Assembly: GCA_919901875.1 (NCBI GenBank) | Contig: CAKKQG010000401.1 | Span: 1 to 5,646 of the forward strand | Direction of reading: 5' to 3' | Origin: Anaerolineales bacterium | GTDB lineage: Bacteria; Chloroflexota; Anaerolineae; Anaerolineales; VGOW01 | DNA length: 5,646 nucleotides | Shown here: positions 1 through 5,176 of the stretch, piece by piece | How the letters are laid out: each line of letters opens with the position of its first letter | Position numbering within the stretch: position 1 is the stretch's first letter | The notes under the pieces: model-generated | What the model was told of the DNA's origin: nothing | The model's database searches: none | What the model saw: the letters and a program-made list of their open reading frames with translations, nothing else | Made by a program: the position numbers and the translations under genes

Positions 1-415
1 CCATCACAATGCCGTGCAGACTCATCACCGTGTTATACACTTCGGGTGTGAAGAGTGTTTGTCCCGGCATCATCAACTCGATCCGCACCAGCACGGCAAG
101 TGTGCCTGCCGTGAAGAACAGTGCCATGAACGTCACCAGATACTGAATGCCGATGACTTTGTGATCGGTGGAGAACATAAAATATCGCCACACACCATGC
201 GACTTGAGTGTCGGCGCGGGTTTGTTCTCCATACCCAACCAGCCGCGCGCCCAGTGATCCCACACACCCACACCTAACAACCAACCTACAAGTGCGATGA
301 GGTAGGCAACTGTGATCGTTGCGTCGGAGCTAAGCGGTTTCCCCAACAACACCATCACGCCGATGCCAACGCCGAAACCGATCAAACTAAAAACGAGACC
401 CTTTATCCATGACAT
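1..415 (-). CDS. ctaD: Cytochrome c oxidase subunit I (haem-copper oxidase), N-terminal part, cut by the window edge
   Basis: This is the catalytic membrane subunit of a haem-copper terminal oxidase, which reduces O2 to water and pumps protons across the cytoplasmic membrane. The 138 visible residues read straight into the family signature: STDHKVIGIQYLV (residues 82-94) opens canonical helix I, and VYNTVMSLHGIVM (126-138) is the start of helix II. His134 matches the conserved low-spin haem ligand. The copper B and high-spin haem ligands lie beyond the window. The start ATG (415-413) follows AAGGAGG at 8 nt spacing, so it is well supported. Unusual: the DHK motif normally lies some 15-20 residues from the N-terminus but here begins at residue 84. 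The extra N-terminal region holds two hydrophobic stretches (about 7-24 and 33-52) joined by a short polar turn. Identity as subunit I is firm; the oxidase subtype cannot be told from this fragment. Confidence 0.93.
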   Translation of the reverse strand, partial: MSWIKGLVFSLIGFGVGIGVMVLLGKPLSSDATITVAYLIALVGWLLGVGVWDHWARGWLGMENKPAPTLKSHGVWRYFMFSTDHKVIGIQYLVTFMALFFTAGTLAVLVRIELMMPGQTLFTPEVYNTVMSLHGIVM

Positions 416-423
416 AAAGAAAT

Positions 424-456
424 CCTCCTTACTTGATGTTTGATAGCGCGATTATA
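424..456 (-). promoter_or_regulatory. Promoter -10 box and ribosome binding site of the oxidase gene
   Basis: On the minus strand a perfect TATAAT (plus-strand ATTATA, 451-456) lies 35 nt before the oxidase start, which puts the transcript start near 444. AAGGAGG (plus-strand CCTCCTT, 424-430) follows with 8 nt to the ATG. I see no good -35 hexamer at 16-18 nt spacing, so the promoter may be activator-dependent or the -10 match may be chance. The ribosome binding site is strong. Because a terminator lies upstream at 521-548, the oxidase gene probably needs its own promoter here. Confidence 0.6.
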
Positions 457-520
457 TGTGGGTTTTTCAATCTCATTGTGACCATATATGTCCAAATTGC
501 ATCCAGACCTGTGATGTCTT

Positions 521-548
521 AAAAACAAAGCCGCTTCTTCAGCGGCTT
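521..548 (-). terminator. Intrinsic terminator of the regulator-korA-korB operon
   Basis: A perfect 8-bp stem (AAGCCGCT at 528-535 with AGCGGCTT at 541-548) closes a 5-nt loop. Read on the minus strand it is followed at once by TGTTTTT (527-521), the T tract expected of a Rho-independent terminator. It lies about 60 nt past the korB stop and before the oxidase promoter, so it separates the two minus-strand units. The plus-strand tail (CATTTTGTT) is poorer, so the minus direction is preferred. Confidence 0.85.
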
Positions 549-568
549 CATTTTGTTCAGTGATTCAA

Positions 569-601
569 TTTGGGATTTTGGATTTTTGGGATTTGGAATT
601 T
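569..601. repeat. Short degenerate tandem repeat (TTTGGGAT-like units)
   Basis: Four imperfect units of 7-9 bases run head to tail: TTTGGGAT, TTTGGAT, TTTTGGGAT and TTGGAATTT. The array is nearly free of C on the plus strand. It sits between the korB stop codon (607-609) and the operon terminator, so it would be transcribed as the 3' untranslated region of korB (A/C-rich in the RNA). No function is evident. It looks like the short intergenic runs found in some Chloroflexota genomes, which is a recollection and not a search result. Confidence 0.55.
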
Positions 602-606
602 ACCAA

Positions 607-1659
607 TTACATCATCCCTTGCATCAACTTCGTCAACGATTCTTTTGAGGGGCGAGTCACCGACGACGGCATAAGCGCCAACGGAGTCTCCGGTAAATCT
701 TCGTAATCACGCAAATCAGGTCGATCACTATTGATGTAGATTAAGCCCGTAACAAACAACTGATTCGTTTTCGCCTGTTCCATTAACGTGATCGCCGCCA
801 TGCGATTCGTCGGGTCGTGCGAGCGATCTACTTTCTTCAAAACGATCTTCGAGCCGTCGTGCAATTCAACTTCTTTCGCTTGACCTTCGTCATAGTCAAC
901 CGTGATCTCTTCGTAGGAAGGCACAAACGTCACATCGAAGATACGCTCGTTGTGAGTCTTGCCCCACGAGTAGGATTTTGTAGAGTCATCTTTATCGTTG
1001 AAGGTCACGCACGGGCTAATAATGTCTATCACCGCTGTACCTTTGAACGAGAGCGCAGCTTTGACCAATTCGGTCACTTGTTTAGGATCGCCGGCAAACG
1101 CCCGCGCCACAAAGCCACAATCGGCAACCAAAGCTTCAAGGCAGAGATCAATCGGCGGCAGTTCGTTTAATCCGGCGTGCTTTAATTCTTGTCCCACATC
1201 TGCCGTCGCCGAGAACTGTCCTTTGGTGAGTCCATACACGCCATTATTTTCGATGATATAGACCATCGGCACGTTGCGGCGCACGGCGTGTTTGAATTGA
1301 CCAAAACCAATACTGCCGGTGTCGCCGTCACCGCTGACGCCAATACCGGTCAACGTGTTATTGGCAACCATGGCGCCTGTCGCCACCGATGGCATACGAC
1401 CATGCAATGAGTTGAAGCCGTGCGAGCGACTCAAAAAATACGCCGGACTCTTGCTCGAACATCCGATGCCGCTAAACTTGGCAACGTATTCTGCTTTGAT
1501 GCCAAGTTCCCAACAGGCATCAATGATGCGCGCCGAGATCGAGTCGTGTCCACAGCCGTTACACAACGTGGAGTCGAGTCCTTTGTAAACTGATTTCTCT
1601 AAGCCGAGTCTATTAACTTTCGCGCTACCGCGCGGTTGAGTTGTGGTTGGGGTCGCCAT
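607..1659 (-). CDS. korB: 2-oxoacid:ferredoxin oxidoreductase, beta subunit (TPP-binding; KorB type)
   Basis: This cytoplasmic subunit of 350 residues carries thiamine diphosphate and, in characterised relatives, one 4Fe-4S cluster. With the alpha subunit it converts a 2-oxoacid plus CoA to acyl-CoA, CO2 and reduced ferredoxin. The TPP signature is clear: GDGDTGSIG (110-118) for the Mg-diphosphate site, ending in ENNGVYGLTKGQ (137-148). Candidate cluster cysteines are Cys33 and Cys36 (CNGCGHD), Cys67 (GIGCSS) and Cys217 (SPCVTFN), the pattern of the two-subunit enzymes without a separate ferredoxin-like subunit. The C-terminal tail (about 285-350) is typical of the longer KorB forms. The start is fixed by a GGAGG 6 nt upstream, inside the last codons of korA, and one base separates the two genes, so translation is probably coupled. 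The fold and partner are certain; the substrate (2-oxoglutarate, pyruvate or branched 2-oxoacids) cannot be decided from motifs. Confidence 0.93.
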   Translation of the reverse strand: MATPTTTQPRGSAKVNRLGLEKSVYKGLDSTLCNGCGHDSISARIIDACWELGIKAEYVAKFSGIGCSSKSPAYFLSRSHGFNSLHGRMPSVATGAMVANNTLTGIGVSGDGDTGSIGFGQFKHAVRRNVPMVYIIENNGVYGLTKGQFSATADVGQELKHAGLNELPPIDLCLEALVADCGFVARAFAGDPKQVTELVKAALSFKGTAVIDIISPCVTFNDKDDSTKSYSWGKTHNERIFDVTFVPSYEEITVDYDEGQAKEVELHDGSKIVLKKVDRSHDPTNRMAAITLMEQAKTNQLFVTGLIYINSDRPDLRDYEDLPETPLALMPSSVTRPSKESLTKLMQGMM

Positions 1660-1670
1660 GTTAAGCCTCC
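1660..1670 (-). promoter_or_regulatory. korB ribosome binding site embedded in the end of korA
   Basis: On the minus strand GGAGG (plus-strand CCTCC, 1666-1670) spans the final Glu and Ala codons of korA. It is followed by the korA stop TAA (1663-1661), a single C and the korB ATG. Ribosomes finishing korA are therefore placed to restart on korB, which fits subunits needed in equal amounts. Confidence 0.8.
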
Positions 1671-3493
1671 ATCTTTTGCAGTGATTCGGAAATCCAACGC
1701 GCGGTCAGCGGCAAGCCATCGTTCTTGTTCAATTGAAAAATGCGCGCTGCTAATTCGGGTGTGTCTAATCGCAACAACTGCGTCATCTGAGCGTCCGTAT
1801 TCATCTCGACCACATAGACCCGTTCGTGCGCGCGGATGAATGAGCTGACCGACTCGGAAAGCGGCAACGCGCGCAAACGCATGTAAGAGGTTTTGATTCC
1901 CTTCTTTGCCAACAGCACCCGCGCTTCAACAATTGCCGGATCAGTGGAGCCGAATCCGATGATGCCGATCTCTGCGCCATCTACCTGATCTTCAACGGGC
2001 GCAGGAAGCACCTTGCGAGCCGATTCAAACTTGCGATTCAACCGCTCCAAATTTCCTTCCCAATCTTCGGGCTTCTCGCTATAGGTGGCGCGATCAGTGT
2101 GACCCGTGCCGCGAGTGAAGTAAGCGGCTAAGGGATGATCGGTACCGGGCAATGTGCGCCAGCCAATGCCATCGCCGTCCACGTCACGGTAACGTCCCCA
2201 ATTTCCTTTGAGACGGACAAGGTCTTCTGCACTCAATACTTTGCCGCGATCAATTTCTCGATCAGGGTAGTCAAAGGATTCGCTCATCCACTGATTCATG
2301 CCAAAGTCGAGATCAGTCAACAAGAATATCGGGGTCTGGAATCGTTCGGCGAGGTCCAACGCGCGCCAAGAAAATTCAAAAATTTCTTTGATCGTTCCCG
2401 GAAGTAAACAGGGATGCTTGCTGTCACCATGCCCCAAAAAGTAACAAGGGATCACATCGCCTTGGGAGGTACGAGTCGGCAACCCCGTGCTGGGTCCCAT
2501 GCGCTGTACATTCACAATCACCGCCGGAATTTCCGTGAAATAGGCATAACCGGCAAATTCCGCCATCAACGAAATACCGGGGCCTGAAGTAGAAGTCATC
2601 GCCCGCGCGCCTGCCCATCCCGCGCCAACCACCATGCCCAGCGCGGCAAGTTCATCTTCCGCTTGAATGATGCTGTAAGTTGGCTTCTGCGTTGCGGGAT
2701 CCGTTCGCAGTTGTTTAAGGTAATAGCCCAACGCTTCGGCGACGCTTGTCGCTGGCGTGATCGGATACCAAGCGGCGAAGGTGACGCCGCCATAGACGGC
2801 GCCCAACGCGGCGGCGGTGTTACCGTCAATAGTAATCATGCCTGTCGTCTTGTCCATTCGCTCAACGCGATAGGGATCAGTTTTCGTGAGTTCGGCTTTC
2901 GCCCACTCCATCGCCGCTTTGATCGTCTTCGTGTTTGGCTCAACGGCTTTCGCCTTGCCTTTAAATTGATGACTGAGCGCAGCTTCAAGTTCGACATATT
3001 CAATGCCGAGCAAGTTCGCCAACACGCCGACGTAAGCCATGTTCTCGGCATAGCCGCGAAGTTTGCCCTCTAAACCGGAGGTTGCCGCCATTTTTGCCGC
3101 CGGTATCTTGTAAAAGATCACATCATCTCGCTGAGGCGTATAACCCAGCCCGTCCGAATAAATGCACATCGTGCCGGGTTTCATCTTCTGCACGTCTTCA
3201 ATCACTGTCGCTTTGTTCATGGCGATCAGAATTTCCGATTCGTCCTTGCGCGCAGTGAAACCGTCTTTATTCACGCGGATGGTGTACCAAGTGGGCAGCC
3301 CTTGAATGTTGGAGGGGAATATATTTTTCCCGCTCACCGGAATGCCCATTTTAAACAACGCTCTCAAGATAGTGGCATTTGCAGTCTGACTCCCCGAACC
3401 GTTCTTTGTAGCAATCGTGATCGAAAAGTCATTCACAATTGGCTCCCGCGACGGCGACTGCGTAGCGGGCTTGGTTTGCACTTCAACAGCCAT
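1661..3493 (-). CDS. korA: 2-oxoacid:ferredoxin oxidoreductase, fused gamma-alpha subunit (KorA type)
   Basis: This is the large subunit (610 residues) of the ferredoxin-linked 2-oxoacid oxidoreductase. Residues about 22-200 form the gamma (acceptor) domain, with KNGSGSQTANATIL (30-43) where the family has a glycine-rich loop, then GLPTWYTIRV (65-74). Residues about 220-610 form the alpha part: YPITPATS (243-250), the signature near the TPP and substrate site; QAEDELAALG (277-286); TSTSGPG (300-306); and RMGPSTGLPTRTSQGD (331-346). The C-terminal domain (about 505-605) carries IGIIGFGSTDPAI (509-521). Length and domain order match two-subunit enzymes, in which gamma and alpha are fused and no pyrophosphate or ferredoxin subunit is separate. 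The start ATG follows AAGGAG at 8 nt. It lies 31 nt after the regulator gene and 1 nt before korB, so the three are probably co-transcribed. Electrons would go to a ferredoxin encoded elsewhere. Substrate specificity is inferred only. Confidence 0.93.
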   Translation of the reverse strand: MAVEVQTKPATQSPSREPIVNDFSITIATKNGSGSQTANATILRALFKMGIPVSGKNIFPSNIQGLPTWYTIRVNKDGFTARKDESEILIAMNKATVIEDVQKMKPGTMCIYSDGLGYTPQRDDVIFYKIPAAKMAATSGLEGKLRGYAENMAYVGVLANLLGIEYVELEAALSHQFKGKAKAVEPNTKTIKAAMEWAKAELTKTDPYRVERMDKTTGMITIDGNTAAALGAVYGGVTFAAWYPITPATSVAEALGYYLKQLRTDPATQKPTYSIIQAEDELAALGMVVGAGWAGARAMTSTSGPGISLMAEFAGYAYFTEIPAVIVNVQRMGPSTGLPTRTSQGDVIPCYFLGHGDSKHPCLLPGTIKEIFEFSWRALDLAERFQTPIFLLTDLDFGMNQWMSESFDYPDREIDRGKVLSAEDLVRLKGNWGRYRDVDGDGIGWRTLPGTDHPLAAYFTRGTGHTDRATYSEKPEDWEGNLERLNRKFESARKVLPAPVEDQVDGAEIGIIGFGSTDPAIVEARVLLAKKGIKTSYMRLRALPLSESVSSFIRAHERVYVVEMNTDAQMTQLLRLDTPELAARIFQLNKNDGLPLTARWISESLQKMEA

Positions 3494-3524
3494 TTCAAAT
3501 TCTCCTTATCAATAAAATAATTTC

Positions 3525-4217
3525 TTATCGCGCAACTTCCAGCGCCTCGTGTTCGGTTTCGCGGTGACGCAGAAGATGCGTGTGTTCGATCAATAACTCG
3601 TAACCTTCGTCATACTTCGCTTCGACAATACAATCCACAATGCGTTGATGATAGGTCCACACTTCACGCAAGTATTGGTAGTCCGAAAAAAGATTCAACT
3701 CAATCGCCTCGTAGGCTTCCCAATAGGCTTCGAGAATTCCTTTGACAAATGGATTCCCCAGACGACGGAAGATCGCTAAATGCAGTTCACGATGCTCGGC
3801 GTGCGGGATTTGAATTTGCGGCGCGTTGAGTTTTGCCCAAGCGGCGCGCATTAATTCTTGTAAGTAACGCTTGTCCTCTTTGGTCAACAATTTGACTGCT
3901 TCCAACCAAAAGCTTGCTTCAACATTTTTCCGCAGCGCGCCAAACGTTTGAAAATAATCCGGATCCATCGCCAGCGCAAACAATAAACTGAATCGAACAG
4001 CCGGTAAGAAATCAAATTCTTCTAATTTGATTCCGGTGCGCGGGCGGACGCCGACGATTCCTAAGCTTCGAGCAACTTCCATCTGCTCCCGAAGCTTATT
4101 CACGCTGATCCCCATCGCCTCGCTTAGCTCACCTAACGCCGGGATACGGTCACCGGGTTTATACCCGTTGGCGACGATGTAGCGCAAAAAATCAGATTCA
4201 AGTTCGTTAAGGTTCAT
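3525..4217 (-). CDS. GntR-family transcriptional regulator, FadR/FCD type
   Basis: This is a DNA-binding regulator of 230 residues, the usual length for FCD-type GntR proteins. The winged helix-turn-helix covers about residues 5-66: YKPGDRIPALGELSEAMGIS (19-38) has the GntR pattern of the 'G-D-R-IP-x3-ELSE-x-GIS' kind, and the wing is VRPRTGIKL (57-65). The all-helical FCD ligand domain covers about 85-220. Many FCD domains bind a metal through Asp, His, His and His. Here the matching positions look like His142, His146 (HRELH), His190 (TYHQRI) and His212, so the usual Asp appears to be His. The gene is first in the operon with korA and korB, so it most likely senses an organic acid linked to that enzyme and controls the operon. 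A palindrome over its own promoter suggests autoregulation. The ribosome binding site (AGGA, 4 nt from the ATG) is weak, which suits a low-level regulator. Effector unknown. Confidence 0.88.
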   Translation of the reverse strand: MNLNELESDFLRYIVANGYKPGDRIPALGELSEAMGISVNKLREQMEVARSLGIVGVRPRTGIKLEEFDFLPAVRFSLLFALAMDPDYFQTFGALRKNVEASFWLEAVKLLTKEDKRYLQELMRAAWAKLNAPQIQIPHAEHRELHLAIFRRLGNPFVKGILEAYWEAYEAIELNLFSDYQYLREVWTYHQRIVDCIVEAKYDEGYELLIEHTHLLRHRETEHEALEVAR

Positions 4218-4236
4218 AGCATCCTATTCATCAAAT

Positions 4237-4256
4237 TCATCCGATAAATCGAATGA
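4237..4256. promoter_or_regulatory. Palindrome over the regulator's transcription start, candidate operator
   Basis: The arms TCATCCGAT (4237-4245) and ATCGAATGA (4248-4256) are inverted repeats matching at 8 of 9 positions around a 2-bp AA centre. The predicted start of the minus-strand transcript (about 4254) falls inside it, so a bound dimer would block initiation. Size and dyad form fit a GntR-family dimer, but the sequence is not the TGGTNNNACCA form of FadR sites. The link to the adjacent regulator is inference. Confidence 0.5.
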
Positions 4257-4260
4257 TGAT

Positions 4261-4289
4261 ATTTTAGGCTTGTTTTGGGTGTCAGTCAA
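4261..4289 (-). promoter_or_regulatory. Promoter of the regulator-korA-korB operon
   Basis: On the minus strand TTGACT (plus-strand AGTCAA, 4284-4289) and TAAAAT (plus-strand ATTTTA, 4261-4266) are separated by exactly 17 nt, matching 5 of 6 consensus bases at each hexamer. The predicted start is near 4254, leaving a leader of about 37 nt. This is the only good promoter I see for the operon. Confidence 0.72.
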
Positions 4290-4300
4290 TAGAGAGTTCA

Positions 4301-4328
4301 TTGACAAGTATCAGGCAATGCAGATAAT
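4301..4328 (+). promoter_or_regulatory. Promoter of the small membrane protein gene
   Basis: Consensus TTGACA (4301-4306) is followed after 16 nt by GATAAT (4323-4328), which matches TATAAT at 5 of 6 positions. Transcription would begin near 4335, about 36 nt before the ATG at 4371. The -35 box lies only 11 bp from the -35 box of the opposite promoter, so polymerases at the two sites probably compete. Confidence 0.72.
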
Positions 4329-4370
4329 AAGCGTCAAATTAAGTTTGCCCGTCGAATAGGAGAATCTAAA

Positions 4371-4829
4371 ATGCAGTTGGCATATTCTATCTTTCTGTTT
4401 CTACATTCCATCACGCGCTGGCTTGTCGTGATCGCCGGAGTGCTGGCTCTTGGCAAAGCGATTTGGGGATGGTTCGGCAAGAAGGAATGGAACAAGGTTG
4501 ATGATCGTTTAGGCTTAATCTACATGATCGGGATGGATGTGCAGGTGATGCTTGGGCTCATCCTATATTTTTTCCTCAGCCCGTACAGCCTTGCCGCCTT
4601 CAAAGATTTTGGCGCGGCGATGCGAAACACCGAACTGCGTTTTTGGGGGATCGAACATATTTCGATGATGATCACGGCTCTCGCCTTGACTCACATTGGA
4701 CGGTCACTCTCGAAGAAAGCCGGTGAGGCGGATGCCAAACACAAACGCGCGGCGATCTTCTTCACGATTGCCATGCTCGTTATCGTTGCCTCTATTCCAT
4801 GGGCGCGCCCGCTCTTCTTTCTACCTTAA
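4371..4829 (+). CDS. Small four-helix membrane protein with conserved-looking histidines; possible b-type cytochrome
   Basis: This is an integral membrane protein of 152 residues and unknown function. Four hydrophobic segments lie at about residues 5-28, 49-70, 93-112 and 127-150, with a basic loop after the first (GKKEWNKVDDR, 36-46) and after the third (RSLSKK, 111-116). This suggests both loops and both ends face the cytoplasm. His12 (FLHSITRW) in helix 1 and His96 (IEHISMM) and His108 (LTHIGRS) in helix 3 could ligate haem b within the bundle. Similar short proteins in Bacteroidetes and other phyla are often labelled 'cytochrome B', but I recall no characterised member. The start is supported by AGGAGA 8 nt upstream and a strong promoter. 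It is divergent from the regulator operon and shares its control region. No terminator follows the stop, so transcripts may run into the RNA region beyond. The reading frame is real; the cytochrome role is tentative. Confidence 0.82.
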   Translation: MQLAYSIFLFLHSITRWLVVIAGVLALGKAIWGWFGKKEWNKVDDRLGLIYMIGMDVQVMLGLILYFFLSPYSLAAFKDFGAAMRNTELRFWGIEHISMMITALALTHIGRSLSKKAGEADAKHKRAAIFFTIAMLVIVASIPWARPLFFLP

Positions 4830-4874
4830 TTCAATCTGTGCAAAACTGCTCATAATCCTCTCAGAAATTTTGTA

Positions 4875-4902
4875 TTGACAATATACTAAAAGGCGATAGA
4901 CT
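4875..4902 (+). promoter_or_regulatory. Promoter of the structured RNA element
   Basis: Consensus TTGACA (4875-4880) is followed after 16 nt by TAGACT (4897-4902), a 4 of 6 match to TATAAT. A start near 4908 would place the first hairpin (from 4922) about 14 nt into the transcript. It lies 46 nt beyond the stop codon of the upstream gene, so the RNA can be made independently of it. Confidence 0.62.
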
Positions 4903-4907
4903 TTAGA

Positions 4908-5092
4908 AAGTATGATTTCAACAGTTGCGTGCATGGCGGCTTGTATGTGTTGTATGGAGCGTGGGCGTTAGTCCCCTATTGCTCTAAGCCTTCTCGCACG
5001 ACTGACGAAAGCCAACTAGCAAAGAGTGGACGCGCCGAAACGAAAGTTTCGCTGGATGCGTCCATTCTTTTTTTGCGCTAGTTGGCTTTTTT
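4908..5092 (+). ncRNA. Candidate structured RNA, about 180 nt: small RNA or attenuating leader of cysteine synthase
   Basis: The stretch has a promoter before it, folds throughout and ends in a terminator. The 5' arm is a long interrupted hairpin: CAGT (4922-4925) with ACTG (5001-5004), CGTGC (4928-4932) with GCACG (4996-5000), GGCTT (4938-4942) with AAGCC (4986-4990), GGAGC (4956-4960) with GCTCT (4981-4985), and a GGG/CCC tip. It leaves a 13-nt unpaired G/T-rich strand at 4943-4955. The 3' arm is the 78-nt hairpin listed separately as the terminator. I do not recognise the family: it lacks the cores of tmRNA, RNase P RNA, SRP RNA and common riboswitches I know. It could be a free-standing small RNA (6S-like in size only), or a leader regulating the gene at 5177, whose start is about 85 nt past the terminator. 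Start and end are inferred from promoter and terminator positions. Confidence 0.5.
5010..5092 (+). terminator. Very long nested hairpin terminator
   Basis: Three stacked helices form one rod: an outer 11 bp (5010-5020 with 5077-5087), a middle 13 bp with one G-T pair (5021-5033 with 5058-5070), and a 6-bp tip CGAAAC/GTTTCG (5036-5041 with 5046-5051) closed by a GAAA tetraloop. The outer and middle helices abut on the 5' side and are split on the 3' side by a 6-nt TTTTGC bulge (5071-5076). The outer helix runs directly into TTTTTTATTTT (5087-5097 overall), as in an intrinsic terminator. Thirty base pairs is far more than termination needs, so the structure may have a further role such as RNA stability or regulated switching. 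Confidence 0.8.
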
Positions 5093-5116
5093 ATTTTCAA
5101 AAATTCTGATGAGTAA

Positions 5117-5169
5117 AACGTATTTCGTAATGCGTATTCCATTACGCACTACGAAATACGCAATACGTT
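5117..5169. repeat. TACG/CGTA-rich imperfect inverted repeat next to a start codon
   Basis: Outer arms AACGTA (5117-5122) and TACGTT (5164-5169), then TTTCGTA (5123-5129) with TACGAAA (5150-5156), then TGCGT (5131-5135) with ACGCA (5144-5148), fold into a hairpin with a 7-nt bulge (5157-5163) on the right side. The same words recur in both orientations (ACGTATT, GCGTATT, ATTACGCA, ATACGCAATACG), so it looks like a member of a dispersed intergenic repeat family and not a single operator. No T tract follows, so it is not a terminator. It ends 7 nt before the cysteine synthase start codon and takes the place where a ribosome binding site would be expected. Confidence 0.65.
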
Positions 5170-5176
5170 CAACATA

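Larger units (their letters stand above)
4830..5176. other. 347-bp non-coding interval between the membrane protein gene and the cysteine synthase gene
   Basis: No credible protein gene is present. The interval holds a promoter (4875-4902), a two-hairpin RNA element (about 4908-5092) ending in a terminator, and a TACG-type inverted repeat (5117-5169). Positions 4830-4874 are AT-rich and show no terminator for the preceding gene. Confidence 0.8.

Noticed and set aside
33..284. Open frames of 83 and 87 codons on both strands within the oxidase fragment
   Set aside because: The correct frame is the minus-strand one from 415 with helix I and helix II motifs; these are out-of-frame shadows rich in Arg, His and Cys.
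2663..3073. Long open frame on the plus strand antisense to korA (136 codons)
   Set aside because: It mirrors the codon structure of korA, shows no domain or plausible start site, and korA is certain on the other strand. The same applies to the other open frames opposite korB and korA.
4285..4305. Inverted repeat GTCAAT/ATTGAC with a 9-nt spacer as a possible operator
   Set aside because: It is explained by the two back-to-back -35 boxes, which are inverted copies of TTGAC by nature.
4696..4878. 60-codon plus-strand frame overlapping the end of the membrane protein gene
   Set aside because: Out-of-frame reading of the membrane protein's last third; no ribosome binding site and no recognisable sequence.
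5021..5070. Resemblance to a T-box antiterminator: AGAGTGGACGCG against AGNGTGGNACCGCG, with TGGA that could pair the UCCA end of tRNA-Cys, upstream of a cysteine gene
   Set aside because: The motif is two bases short, its bulge bases are fully paired in a 13-bp helix, there is no separate downstream terminator strand, and no convincing Stem I with a specifier loop is visible. A covariance-model search would settle it.
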